From the NCBI GenBank assembly GCA_034401795.1, contig CM067360.1, positions 121,597,430 through 121,661,429 of the forward strand: DNA of 64,000 nt. Reading direction: 5' to 3'. This stretch comes from Chaetoderma sp. LZ-2023a. Lineage: Eukaryota; Mollusca; Caudofoveata; Chaetodermatida; Chaetodermatidae. The notes beneath the pieces were generated by a model, which was given only the letters and a program-made list of their open reading frames with translations, had not been told where the DNA came from and made no database searches. The position numbers and the translations under genes were made by a program. Positions within the stretch are counted from its first letter, which is position 1. The number at the start of each line of letters is the position of its first letter. Positions 1-10,826 of this stretch are shown one piece after another.

Positions 1-117
1 AATTACGTACCCGTTTACATTTTACTCGTACATATGCGGCTGCAAATTTAAAATCAGCGCAAATAGATCAGAAGACGCTAAAGCGATAAAAACGCGCGTG
101 AAAGACATTTTGCCATT

Positions 118-462
118 GGTGACAAAGTATTAAAGCTGACAACAGTAGTAAATATCCCTCTTCAAGCGAAATATGAAGGTCCATATGTTATTGTTAGTCG
201 CGACGGAGATTTATACTATCGGGTTAAGACACCAGGTAAACGCAAAGCTACTCAGTGTTGCCATGTTAATTTACTACGCGAGTATGTTGAATGCGATAAT
301 ATTTCAGATGAAAATCTAAATGTAGTGTCAATTGTTCAGGTCGATTCAAAGGTTTTTAATCTAGACGATGCAATTGACCTATTGTCAGCGGCAGCAAATT
401 TTTGCGAACCAAAAATGGATAACTCTGGAGTGTTAGCTAATTTACCAGATAGCCTTAGTTAG
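118..462 (+). pseudogene. Integrase C-terminal segment with GPY/F-type motif (Ty3/gypsy)
   Basis: Reading from GGT at 118 the frame is open for 114 codons to a TAG at 460-462. It contains K-Y-E-G-P-Y-V-I-V followed by a basic segment and C-C-H-V-N-L-L-R-E-Y. That is the layout of the GPY/F module at the C-terminus of Ty3/gypsy integrases, which binds DNA and helps multimerisation. Upstream (1-117) the integrase reading continues only through frame changes. The TAG is in frame with the RT reading that follows, so the ancestral ORF ran straight from integrase into RT. The catalytic core (D,D-35-E) lies upstream of the window and cannot be judged. Confidence 0.7.
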
Positions 463-1296
463 CTCCCCTTTGCTCATAGACAAGATGTGGTGAACTTAAT
501 ACGAGAATTTTCCGTATTATTTACAAACACACCAGGGCGAACTAATGTAATTAAGCATGATATTGATGTAGGTGATGCGAGACCGATCAAATTGGCTCCA
601 TATAGAACAAATCCTACAAAATCTGAGATCATTGATCAAGAAGTCGCCTATATGTACACAAATGGTTTAATACAACCGAGTAACAGTCCCTGGAGGAGTC
701 CATGCGTATTGGTACCTAAACCAGATGATACTTTCCGTTTTTGTACGGATTTTCGCCGGGTTAACAGCGTAACAGTCGCAGACGCCTTTGTTATTCCCTG
801 AATCGATGATTGTATTGACAAGATCGGAAATGCTCGATTTGTTACTAAATTTGATCTTTTAAAGGGTTACTGGCAAGTCCCTCTGACAGATCGTGCTAGA
901 CCTATACCAGCATTTGTCACAAATAATTCACTATGGGAGTATCGCATGTTACCATTCGGGTTGAAAAACTCTGGAGTTATTTTTCAGCGACTAATGAATA
1001 CTCTTGTCATTTGAATTCAAAATTGTGATTCATACATTGACGACGTCATCATATATTCCAGTGATTGGAAATCTCACGTAGATACTATTCGTGAATTTTT
1101 TTCTCGAACTAAAGAAGCAGGCTTAGTTATAAACTTAGTTAAGGGCGAAATAACTAAAGCAGTAGTAACATATTTAGGTCATGAGATCGGTCAAGGTCAA
1201 GTTTGTCCTAAATCGGCGAAGGTGGAAGCCATACATAATTACCCTGCTCCCACAAATAAAAAAGAAATAATGCATTTTCTAGGCATGGACACTTGA
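463..1296 (+). pseudogene. Reverse transcriptase of Gmr1-like Ty3/gypsy element
   Basis: The reading contains the standard Ty3/gypsy RT blocks: a spacer ending V-G-D-A-R-P-I-K, then S-P-C-V-L-V-P-K-P, F-C-T-D-F-R-R-V-N, K-F-D-L-L-K-G-Y-W-Q-V-P-L, M-L-P-F-G-L-K-N, the catalytic box Y-I-D-D-V-I-I-Y-S, and T-Y-L-G-H. The enzyme would copy element RNA into cDNA. The frame is interrupted by TGA codons at 799-801, 1012-1014 and 1294-1296 with no frameshift between them. At the first two an arginine would suit the family context, so CGA-to-TGA decay is likely. After F-L-G-M the connection region is short: roughly 40-50 residues normally found before RNase H are missing. Confidence 0.9.
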
Positions 1297-1750
1297 GTAT
1301 AAAGACACTTTCGATAAGATCAGGGTTATATTGTATTCAAGTTCAGCCCATATGGCACCAAATTTCAACAAGCCGATGAAATTATTAATCGATGCAAGCG
1401 ATCTTGGTGCAGGTGCAGTTTTAATACAAACTGACAATGAAAATAATGGCCATGCAGTATGTTATTATTCACGCAAATTCGATAAGCACGAGCTACGCTA
1501 TTCCACAGTTGAAAAAGAATGTTTAGCGTTAGTCATTGCCTTGCAACATTTTAACATATATCTATGTTCAACTCGTTTTCCAATCGACGTCTACACGGAT
1601 CATAATCCATTAACTTTTATACAACGTATGTTGGGTAAAAATCAGTGTATATATCGTTGGAGTTTGACAATTCAACCCTATTGTCTCAATATCATACACA
1701 TAAAAGGTCGCGATAATGTACTAGCCGACGCTCTGTCACACGCCTTTTAA
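1297..1750 (+). pseudogene. RNase H domain of the Gmr1-like element
   Basis: After a +1 shift relative to RT, the frame reads through an L-L-I-D-A-S-D box (first catalytic Asp), S-R-K-F-D-K-H-E-L-R-Y-S-T-V-E-K-E (catalytic Glu), V-Y-T-D-H-N-P-L (catalytic Asp) and D-N-V-L-A-D-A-L-S before TAA at about 1748-1750. This is the tether-less RNase H arrangement of Ty3/gypsy pol, which removes RNA from the RNA-DNA hybrid. It is the last coding domain, because integrase lies upstream in this element. The 5' edge is degraded. All four acidic positions of the core are readable. Confidence 0.85.
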
Positions 1751-2734
1751 GGCAAAAGTCAATATCAACGCATGAATTTTTTTTTCCTTTTTCACCTCAC
1801 ATGGTGATCAATTTATTTCTCGTAAGGTTGTTTAGATTTTTTATTTAAAAATAAAAACGTTTATTGAAATATCGGTCTGGGCTAAGAAGGTTAGGCAGTT
1901 TTAACGGTGGGCATAAGCTACCGACTTGCCTAACTCTAGATATTTTTCGGCTATTTTTTTTCCGACTACGCTAGTTGCATCTAATTCATCCTAACGAGCT
2001 AGAATTTACGGATTAAAATTGGGAAACTTGGATTTTTCAGTGATTTTTCTTTCAATCATAATTTTTGATCCGTGTGCGGTGACATTTTGAAATTTTATTT
2101 TGCGTAATCAAACAAGGATGATAGTTTTGGGTAAAAATGGCCTGTTGACTAAGCCAATGTTAAAAATCCTGAACTTGGCTAAAATACGATTAGGTATTGG
2201 ATATAATCAGTACGATTTTGTTTTTGTTTTTCAGATCATATTACCCAGTTGAGGATTGTATAGAGGATGTATTATAAATTAACAGAATACTGTATATGTT
2301 TAATTTTCAGGAAATTATGTATTGTGCATAAATATTATGTTTTTCATTTGACATTGACAAATGGACAAATTATATTTTATTTTATTTTATTTGCTTTATG
2401 TTTCTTCTGATCTATCTAGATACACTTTTTGCATTTTATTAGGAAAATATGAAAAAATGTCAAAAATTATTTTTAACGTTCACGTAAATCAATAAATAGT
2501 GGAATTTCACTTAAAGTATTCACGTTTCAAGAAAATTTTTATTTTTATTTTTTCTTTAAATTTAAGCTTAAACCATTTAATGTTGGTTTAATATAGCTTA
2601 ATTAAACTGATTACGTTCAAACGTAATCCCAAACACTAAAAGCAAGTTTTACTTTTATTAAATGGGAAATTTTCTCTCACCCGTTTAATTTTTGTCTTTG
2701 AAAATATAAGACAAAAATTTTGTTGGTGGGGGCA

Positions 2735-3530
2735 TGTGACGACGGTTGCTATCATATGATCGTAAGATCATTGATAGCAATCACATTTCTATACAATCAC
2801 GTTAGCTTATGCCACCCGCAACATATTTGGCCTCCAAATCTGCTACAATATAGGTAGACAGACTGTTATTCAGTCTTGCATGCTTTCTGGTTGGTTTAAT
2901 GAAATAAACTACTTCATGTCAATTATAAAAGCGCAGGGGATATTCGTAATCGAGATTTACATTTATACAAAATTTATATAAGTTAGAATTCAGATAATTG
3001 TATTTGTTATTATGATTAGGTTATAATCAATGTAGATTTCATTATTTATAAAATGTATGGAATCTCTATGGATTATTTGAGCAGTTATGTAGGAGTTACA
3101 CATCAACATGTTGTTGTATATCCGCGTGATCCAGATGGGTCACAATACATTGTGTGCATGTGTTAAAATCGTCGCCTCGACAAGCATTCGGTGGTTGGCC
3201 TTCGTGAGAGTTAGTTGTGCCGTAGCGAAGTTGTGATGTAGGCAGCCATCGTTTCACATTGAAGATTTTGGATCTCCGTGTGGTTTCTTAATTTATGATA
3301 TTCTCCACTACATCGATGGTAAGATTATGATGTTGAAAGGTTGCTGGGACAACCTCTTACCAAAGAAGCAGTAGAAGGATGATCGTCAGCTCGCCTCGTT
3401 GCTGGATGAATCGCGACGATATTTATAAGTGAGGATCGGGCCTATCTGACTTGATGAAGATTCCCGGCTTCGGTGGAGTGTTTCTCTCCACTCTAGAGTC
3501 CTTACTTAATGAACAAAAACCAAACTCGTG
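2735..3530 (+). repeat. Candidate 3' LTR of the Gmr1-like element
   Basis: A purine tract GGTGGGGGCA (2725-2734) is followed directly by TGTGACGACGG, as expected for a polypurine tract and the TG start of a 3' LTR. Within the first 60 bases an imperfect inverted repeat pairs TTGCTATCA with TGATAGCAA (about 2747-2782). An AATAAA occurs near 2902. The 5' LTR is outside the window, so the right edge (about 3530 here) is a guess. Confidence 0.4.
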
Positions 3531-5054
3531 TCGTGCTTTTGCAAGATGATAGTTTTAATACTGACTAATCTAACTGTACAATTTTTACTTAAAAGACTTT
3601 GATAAATTCTAACTTTAATATTTCTAGTACTGAAACAGTACCCAAACTAACGTAGCATCAGCGATGTCTATGGAACCCTGGTGTTGGATTGATTGATTCT
3701 TCAAACGGCAAAGTGCCTTATTTATTCTCTTCAGCAACTCTGAAGTTCTATACATATTACGATATATAGTTATATACATATCGTAATATTTATTCTTTGT
3801 TCTAATGATTCTTCTAGGTAGGTTATAAGCACAGCTTGACTGGTCTGGATAATCAGTCCCCCCAATCAACGTCTGCTTATTCCCTCCTAGAAGCTTCTAT
3901 CTATTACTGTTGGTCGTCCTGACCAATCCATGATCACTTACATTTCGATTCTTACTCTGAAACGTGTTCTTCCTAATTCTCTGCCACAGAGTTTGATCGA
4001 CGCTCATTGATCATGACGTCATTCTTACCAATCAAACTCTGGGCTTCTCTTCTATGGGGCTACTGCTGCACATAGTCAAAGCGGTGTTGGCTGGTTCTGA
4101 TTTGATGCGATCTGTCGGCTAAACAACAACATTATGGAATGTGTTGTTGTAGCATGCCATTGTATGATTGACATATAGTTGATATACAAATTTCGATTGT
4201 GTTATTAATTCCTACAGGACGCTACGATGTCTATGTCCTGTCCATTGCCTATCGTGAATATGCCTGTAGGATATGAGCGTTAATAGGCACATGAGCTGTA
4301 TGATCTCATTGCCAGCTGGTGTTGTTCTATTCTCGTATGAGAATCCGATGCCTATCATCATCAACTACAGTCAGTCTGTAACGTATGATTCCATCGATTC
4401 TTATCCATTAATCATTTCCTAAACTACTGATAAAAACGACTGCTGAATATTATAAAAGTGTGTGCCAACGGAACAGCAACAACTTTTATCTCAACTATTT
4501 CCAGATACACATCAACTCAGAACCGGAGGTTCTATTCCATTCAATTCGATTCTTTAAACTTTGATGCTAAATATTCATCCAACAATCCTCATCAGTTTCG
4601 CCGAAACTGAAACTGTACATCATCAGCTGATGTCAACCAGTGCTTATCATACTTAACTAAATAATAATGCATACAGTTACTCGGTCCATTAGCTCCCCTG
4701 GTATTTTCAAATATGAATTTCATTTAGGACTTACTCGTAAATATAAGATATCCAGCGGGGTCATGACTTCCCACAAGACAATCCCATATCTACAACATGT
4801 ATATATTTCTACGCCGGCCATATACACCGGCATGGCTGAGAGAATGTTTCGATTGTGAAGTTCAAATATAAAAATGAGTTTATCAGCTGTCCTCATACAG
4901 ATTCGTAAATAGATATGGGCGCCATCTCAGTTTAGGGCCCATTAACAGTTAATTCACGTTTGTCCAGTCAATATACGTTTTGATTTGTGGGCACAATATG
5001 TACTTTCATCCAAGAATCTCTCCATGACTTTGGTTCAATAATATCAGCTATAGC
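3531..5054. other. AT-rich spacer, nothing recognised
   Basis: I see no ORF with family motifs, no terminal repeats and no RNA gene here. Short ORFs such as those at 3624-3869 and 4667-4858 have no recognisable domains and no conservation I can test. Confidence 0.5.
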
Positions 5055-5293
5055 CAGGTCTCCAGCTCCTGGTAATATCATTCGTAATCAGGTCTCCAGC
5101 GCCTGGTAGTATCATCCATGACCAGATTTCCAGCTTCTAATAATATTGTGCGTAATCAGGTCTCCAGCTCCTGGTCATCATTAACTATCACCAGATAACC
5201 AGCTCCTGGTTAATGTGGTTGTGGGTCAGATAACCAGCTTCTGGCCATTCACTAATCCATCACATCTTTAGCTTCTGGCGGCCCGTGGCCAGG
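5055..5293. repeat. 34-bp minisatellite with palindromic CCAGCTCCTGG core
   Basis: Seven degenerate units of 34-35 bp follow one another, starting at 5055, 5089, 5123, 5157, 5191, 5226 and 5261. Each carries a version of CAGGTCTCCAGCTCCTGG, so every unit can fold on CCAG..CTGG. Units 2-4 differ from unit 1 at several positions, so this is an old array. Confidence 0.85.
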
Positions 5294-6640
5294 CCTATTC
5301 AGTATTTCAGATCCACCTACGTCATAAGATAAATTCCGTCCTTTATATTTTTGTGTTACGTGCTCGTCTGGGTGCACCCACATCTTTCCGTCATCTTCAA
5401 TACGATATAAGAATTCGTATAGTGATCATTCGTCCGCAGAACCCTTTCATCATCAAGCCACAAAGAAATGATTGTTTCCATTGAGCATTTACAACAGCTA
5501 TATTACATTCAGGTCGTATATTATTGATTTATTATATGAAAATTTTATATTGATTGTTGTCATAACTATTAACACATTAGGTTAATATTTTGAAGGTTAA
5601 ATTCTGAACCAAGAACCGTTATCTTAAGTTTATCGACATAAAATCATACATGCTGCCATAAACTCTGGGGATTATCCGATGGTCAATATCCATCCCAGGT
5701 TCTAAATGATTCAGTAGTCGATAGTGGTCTTATGGATCAGATCGAATGGGGATCATTTTCAACTTGGATAGTGGATGTACCCGGATCTCATCTTACATTA
5801 ATTTTGAGCATTTATGATTTCTGAAGTGAACTAAATTGTTTGTGATATTCTTTGAGGATTGATATAAATGACATCGGATCAAAAATCGATTTGATGTGAT
5901 TGTTATCAAAACTCAAAGAAAGAGCAGGGATTGGATCAACCAGGATCAATCCGTTGGATCGATAATGGGTGTTTCGATCTAGATATGACTTCAAGGATTA
6001 GAGTTCTTGTTTTGGGTCAAATTAGTTTATGAATATTCAACGTAAGACATTGAGGGTTTCAGTAGTTATAATTTTGAAATCCTGCTTCAACAGAATCATT
6101 TTATATTCATATAATATATCAATTGTAACAATCATGTCAACTGTACAATACTGCTATAATTTTACAACAGATCAGAAAGTAGACAAGAATGAATGAATAA
6201 TATTTTTCAAATCTGTCTTTGTTTATTTCCTCTTAATTACCACCATATTTTGAATCAATAGGTTAAAGTTCAAATGCTAACGCAGATTACTCTTCCATAC
6301 GTCGAGCCAAGATAAGGAAGTGTTGGAATTCACCTCAAATCGGTCCCATAAGCTTTCCTTCGAATAAAAGGGTTAACCATTGATAATGGAAATCATTTAG
6401 ATACCCCTAGACATCTATTCTATCGTTTCCATTTTGGGTTAAGCATTTTGGCAAAATAAAATATCCGGCAATCATTTGATTAATGACGTCATAATCATTA
6501 CTGAGGTTTTGTCTTTTGGATAAAACGCATTGGTGTTTCACATCGTACAGTAATCTAATCCACGCCAACGTCAGCTAATTCCCTTACACTTGGTTCTCGA
6601 GGCATTTGAAAGATTAAAGTGGGCATCTTTCTTGGATTGG
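5294..6640. other. AT-rich spacer, nothing recognised
   Basis: No supported gene. A 60-codon ORF on - at 5812-5994 has no recognisable motif. Confidence 0.5.
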
Positions 6641-7690
6641 CTGCAGCAATAAGAGCTATTGGATAAAACGTTGATAAAGTGTATCGAGGAAAAGAAAGCC
6701 ATTTTGCTCAAGGAATTCCAGAAAGGGCATGCACAAGTATGTATTTGAATAGAGAATGGAAATACGACAACAGCCTATGAAACTTGGAGCTCTACTTTCA
6801 GAGCTCGACCCAGCCAATATAAAGCAGTTGGCACCAAATCTTCAGCATTATTTCAGTTTTCGCATGAATACTTGGATATGGTGTGGCTCTTCTTAGACTT
6901 CATTTCACCTGATAGGGATGCAAACTGGCCCTTGCACTCGACATCCTTTATTTCGATGTTGCCTTATGACAGAGCACTTGATTATTTTGAAGTGTGGCAC
7001 TGTGTACGTCACTGACATGAAGATGATTCCAGATGTCACTCCAATTGTTCATAGAGTTTTAACTAAGAATAGAGCGCATGCAGTATCAAAGTCATCCTCA
7101 GAATCCTCCTTTAACTCTGTTTCACCGAATATGGCATTGGAACAAACAGTGAACAAAGATTCTAAAACGAAATGTATGATCATTGGTGTGTCTGGCAGTG
7201 GTGAGTCCAGAGACAGATTGACACTCACAGCTCACATGATGTGTGCAGCAAGCACAGTCTTCAAGTTCATGAGTGAAATTACCATGACTTCAAAATTTCA
7301 TAAAGAGATGTAGCTGATGTACAGAGTATCATTAAGACTATCAAAACGAAAATGGCCAATCACTTTGATTTCAGCTCCTACGACGGAGAGAAAATGGCTA
7401 ATAAATATAGCTACTGGAGCAGTTGCTCCAGTTAATGTTACCAATTCATTACTCACTGCTAAAGAGCAATGGCAAAAGTCCATGAAAGACTTTGTGGAAA
7501 AGAGACTCAGAGATGGGGGAAGATGATTTCTGGAGGCCTGTGATGAAAATGAAGCTGCAAACTTTTGAAAGTCTGAACACGCCGGTAAAACTTACAAGAG
7601 GAAGGCAGACAGTAAAACACTGAACATAAGGGATACATCTGCTAAATTTGCTTTTAGTGCATCAACAATTGATCAAACAACTGTATTTTA
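6640..7690 (+). pseudogene. Degenerate paralogue of the VIDG/HEEADTR/CXC protein family (N-terminal half)
   Basis: Short frames on + can be laid beside the better copy on - at 10,827-12,680. One frame (about 6870-7010) reads W-P-L-H-S-T-S-F-I-S-M-L-P-Y-D-R-A. After a frameshift another reads Y-V-T-D-M-K-M-I-P-D and then M-A-L-E-Q-T-V-N-K-D-S-K, matching M-A-L-E-Q-S-I-N-L-D-S-K of the other copy. Further frames carry L-I-N-I-A-T-G-A-V and a K-D-F-V-E-K-R-L stretch matching L-V-N-I-A-T-G-M-V and E-N-F-V-Q-E-R-L. At least three frame changes and several stops are present, so it is not functional. It retains a more N-terminal part of the family than the - strand copy shows. No function is known to me; the family is multicopy in many invertebrate genomes. 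Confidence 0.65.
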
Positions 7691-8440
7691 CCAATAGGCT
7701 CTAATAATTAAAACACATTAACAAATGAGATTTATGACCCTTGTTTTAAGGTGTGGTCTCTTCGTCTTCATAGTTCAAATAGATACTATGTGATGAACAT
7801 ATCTGCAAAATGAGTCTTTAATCCATTTACAATTGACGAAATGTTCCAAGCATATTTAATATATTTCTCCCATAGCTAGGGTTCTATACTGAAAACACTG
7901 TAACAAATCAGAGTTATGGCCCTTGCTTACAGGCGTGGCCTTTTCTGTTTCGTCGTTGAACTAGCTCAAGCCTAAAGGAAGATATCTGCAAAATGTGGTT
8001 TTAGTCCTTCCACAATTGACAAAATGTGCTATAAACATATTTTCCCCATAGGCTTCAATACAGCAAGGGACATAACTCTGTTATCTGAAGGTGTGGTCAC
8101 TTTGTATTTATAGACCTAATCGATATTGCCTAAGGGAAGATATCTGCCACATTTGGTTTTAATCTGTTGATAAATGGCGAAATGTGCCACTAACGTATTT
8201 CTCCATAGGCTTCAATACTTTGAAAACATAGCATGGGCCATAACTCTGCTATTTGTGGGCCTGGCCTTTTCATCTTCATAGTCCAAATGGATATTGACAA
8301 AAGAAACATAGCTGCCAGATTTGCTTTTAATCCATCAACATATGGCGAAACGTGCCACAATTGTTGACAGGCAGACGACAGACAAATCGAGATTGTATAA
8401 GTTCAGCCAGGTGAGCTAAAAATCCGTTCTCTGAATATGG
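7691..8440 (+). repeat. Four degenerate ~185-bp tandem units
   Basis: A block recurs about four times: 'CCATAGGCTTCAATAC...', 'ATAACTCTGTTAT', 'GGTGTGG(T/C)C', 'GATATCTGC(A/C)A', 'TTTTAATCC' and 'GGCGAAATGTGCCA'. The last unit runs into 'GACAGGCAGACGACAGAC...CAGGTGAGCTAAAA', an end that resembles in reverse the repeat at 59,362-59,580. It looks like tandemly amplified short interspersed repeat material, without coding content. Confidence 0.65.
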
Positions 8441-8875
8441 CCCACCTGCCCACCTCTACTGCTACTACTAATGTCTAGGGAATAATGCCAGGTAGATCAC
8501 AATTTGTTAGCTGAAAAAGTAAACAAATCCATTTTCTAACCACCTTGCTCAACGTGGGCACCCAGACTATATGGCCAAAAATGTTTATTTTGGTATGAAC
8601 CTAATGAGCCAGTACCTTAGATATTAAACCTCTTGACCTGAATCTCAAACGATTCCAAGCCAGCCACAATATTGATAGCTATGCCAAATTTAGTGATTCT
8701 ACCTTCTCGCATTGCCTAGTTATGACCAAAATTTGCATTCATCGTGACCCTCTGGCATAGATCGTCTGACGTGAAAGTAACCAGCCTCAATATGATTTTA
8801 TGAAGCCTACCAAATTTAGTGATTTTACCTTTTGTGTTCTGGAGATATGTTATGGACAAACATACAAAAGGACTG

Positions 8876-8975
8876 ACAGAGGCAGGCAAGACAGATGGAC
8901 GGGCGGATGGACAGATGGATGGGCGGGCGGGCGGATGGACAGATGGATGGATGGATGGGCGGGTGGACGGACAGA
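8876..8975. repeat. GATG/GGCG-rich microsatellite-minisatellite
   Basis: Repeats of GATGGACGGGCG, GATGGACAGATG and GATGGATG fill about 100 bp. Long overlapping ORFs on both strands here are by-products of the repeat. Confidence 0.9.
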
Positions 8976-9303
8976 GACAGGCAGACACCAACCGCAATAC
9001 TCTCATCGGCCTTCAGTGGTGTGAATAATGACCAGAATTGATACAGTCATTCAGATTGCAGTGGGCTAGTTAAGTAAGTTGATGGTTAGGACAAAAGGTC
9101 AAATATCTAGGTCATGGCGTCACTAAGTGCAATGGCAAAATAAAGCGTAAAGGTGTGAGTCTACACCTCTTTCGTACGTGAGAGGGTATCGTGATCGGGT
9201 GTGTACGTGCGTGTGTGCGCATGTGTGTCATATGTGGCGGTTAACCGTCTGACTGCTGAGCTTTTGCAGATGACATTATTTCACGGGCTATATCTCTGGA
9301 CAT

Positions 9304-9382
9304 GCTAACTATTTTGAAAACACTGACTGAAAGTTGTTGGTGACCATTAACTTTCAGACAAATTGTTTTCAAAATATTCAGC
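9304..9382. repeat. Palindromic fold-back repeat, family HP1
   Basis: The left arm GCTAACTATTTTGAAAAC is mirrored by the right arm GTTTTCAAAATATTCAGC, with inner arms CTGAAAGTT and AACTTTCAG. It is the same arm design as the copies at 39.5 and 49.2 kb. Confidence 0.7.
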
Positions 9383-10111
9383 AAATCAAGAGTGTTTGCT
9401 CATTAAAATTATTGTCTGGTGACTTGCACCAGCGAGATAGGTAACACACCGACGGAACTTGCCGTGCATGAGGATTTCCAGACAGCAGCCGTGATCCTGA
9501 TAAAAGAACCAGAAGCGTGGTCGGATCAAATTCTGGATCTGTGCATATCTCAGAAACCTCCGGCACGATTTTGTTTTAAAAGATTCTTAACATGGGAAAT
9601 CGTGTGACCAACTGACCATACACTAGGATCCACAGCTTTGAGAGTGATCCCCAAAAGAAAATCTTTTTACAATGTGACGAAAACAGGACGGCGGCGGACT
9701 GCTTTCAAATTTCTGATTGCTCTATTTATTTAGATGCACCTGGTGTCTTCTTTTCTTGGCTCAGTCAAGAACGTATGCCTATATTATATACATGGAATGA
9801 TTATCTTTGATAAAAGCTGAACATGCTGGAGTATTGTTTTCAGGCTAAACTCTCTGACGCTCATAGATTCTAAGTATATGTATGTCTGGACTTGTATACA
9901 GTACTTTCGGTTTTCTTGATATTGACTTATATTATAATTCTTTACTGTAGTTTAATCCTAAGGATTTCTTCCCCATATTGTAACTTTGTTCTAAGTTCCT
10001 TTCCTAGGGAGTCTAGTGACCTCTCCAGACAGCGATGGGTTGCCATGATGAACTCAAACCTCACTAGTAGTCCGGGAGCCAATTTTCAAAAGGGGTCTAG
10101 AAGAATGGTTT
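9383..10111. other. Spacer with an unassigned short ORF
   Basis: On + (about 9419-9607) a 62-codon frame contains G-N-T-P-T-E-L-A-V-H, faintly like an ankyrin repeat start, but one weak motif is not enough to call a gene. Nothing else was recognised. Confidence 0.4.
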
Positions 10112-10140
10112 CGTAGCACACCCAGTATTCAGAAGGTTTG
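10112..10140 (+). repeat. Left member of 29-bp inverted repeat bracketing the 10.6-12.7 kb gene
   Basis: It begins CGTAGCACACCCAGTATTC. Its reverse complement recurs at 13,039-13,067 with 27 of 29 positions identical. No target duplication is evident outside the pair. Confidence 0.75.
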
Positions 10141-10562
10141 TCTCTATATTATGCTAGACCGATGTCTTGGGTATATTCTGAGCCGTGTTGTACAAGAAAA
10201 TTGTGGTATCACTAACCTGTGAGAAGCCCATTTACAATAGGTGTTGAATGTAGCTCTTAAACAATTTTCACAATGGTAAATCTTTCACAAACTTAAGCGC
10301 ATGTTATACCAATACAATCTTAACCAAAATGGAAAGGAGTGATCGTATATCGCAGATTTATACATAATCAACCTCGTTTAAGACACCCGTATGTTGCTTT
10401 GCACATATTGGGGCACTTAGGTCTTCTTGTGACTAGCAATACCTTAGCTACAACAATGCCCATGTTTTCTACATTTGTCATAATTAAACTTTTAACTGAC
10501 ATGCAGTGCATGTCTGCACAAGCTGGCAGGACATATTTATCACGTGAGCAAATGAGAGAATG

Positions 10563-10826
10563 TTACTCATCCGTGTCAGAGTCATCTTCGACAATTGTAT
10601 GCTGAACATTGTCACACATTTCACCTCCCATACAAAGGCATGCTTCAGTGCAGAGTAGATTGTTAGCCTTGCATTGACAGAGATCTGTTCTTGTGCAGGC
10701 AGACTTTTGACATCTACATGATGTGAGTTCAATTAATCCAAATGGAGCAGGATCCTTTGACATTAGAACAGGCTTGAGTAGACCATCCACTATACTCCAG
10801 CCATGTCCATTTGGAGATGGAAGATT
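10563..10826 (-). pseudogene. Cys-rich CXC-like tail of the 617-codon ORF, cut off by one in-frame stop
   Basis: This segment is in the same frame as the ORF at 10,827-12,680 and separated from it only by the TAG at 10,827-10,829. It reads S-P-N-G-H-G-W, then P-V-L-M-S-K-D-P-A-P, then a cysteine cluster C-R-C-Q-K-S-A-C-T-R-T-D-L-C-Q-C and, seven residues on, C-T-E-A-C-L-C. The last residues are acidic. The spacing is reminiscent of tesmin/TSO1 CXC modules, which bind zinc and DNA. Family members I know of carry such a tail joined to the main domain, so the stop is probably a recent disabling change, or would require readthrough. Confidence 0.7.

Larger units (their letters stand above)
1..2734 (+). 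mobile_element. Ty3/gypsy retrotransposon, Gmr1-like, 3' part of internal region
   Basis: The window opens inside an LTR retrotransposon. In order on + there is an integrase C-terminal segment (118-462), a reverse transcriptase (463-1296), an RNase H (about 1297-1750), then about 980 bp of AT-rich non-coding sequence up to a polypurine tract at 2725-2734. Integrase before RT is the order of Ty1/copia and of the Gmr1 lineage of Ty3/gypsy, whereas most Ty3/gypsy elements carry integrase last. The RT itself is clearly Ty3/gypsy-like. The 5' LTR, gag, protease and integrase core lie outside the window. In-frame stops and a frameshift show the copy is dead. Confidence 0.8.

Noticed and set aside
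3624..3869. 81-codon ORF on -
   Set aside because: No motif; AT-rich region where such ORFs arise by chance.
8716..9028. Overlapping ORFs on both strands
   Set aside because: Translations of the GATG/GGCG repeat; no non-repeat protein content.
9419..9607. Ankyrin-like G-N-T-P-T-E-L-A-V-H in a 62-codon ORF
   Set aside because: One weak partial motif, no second repeat, and the opposite strand is equally open.
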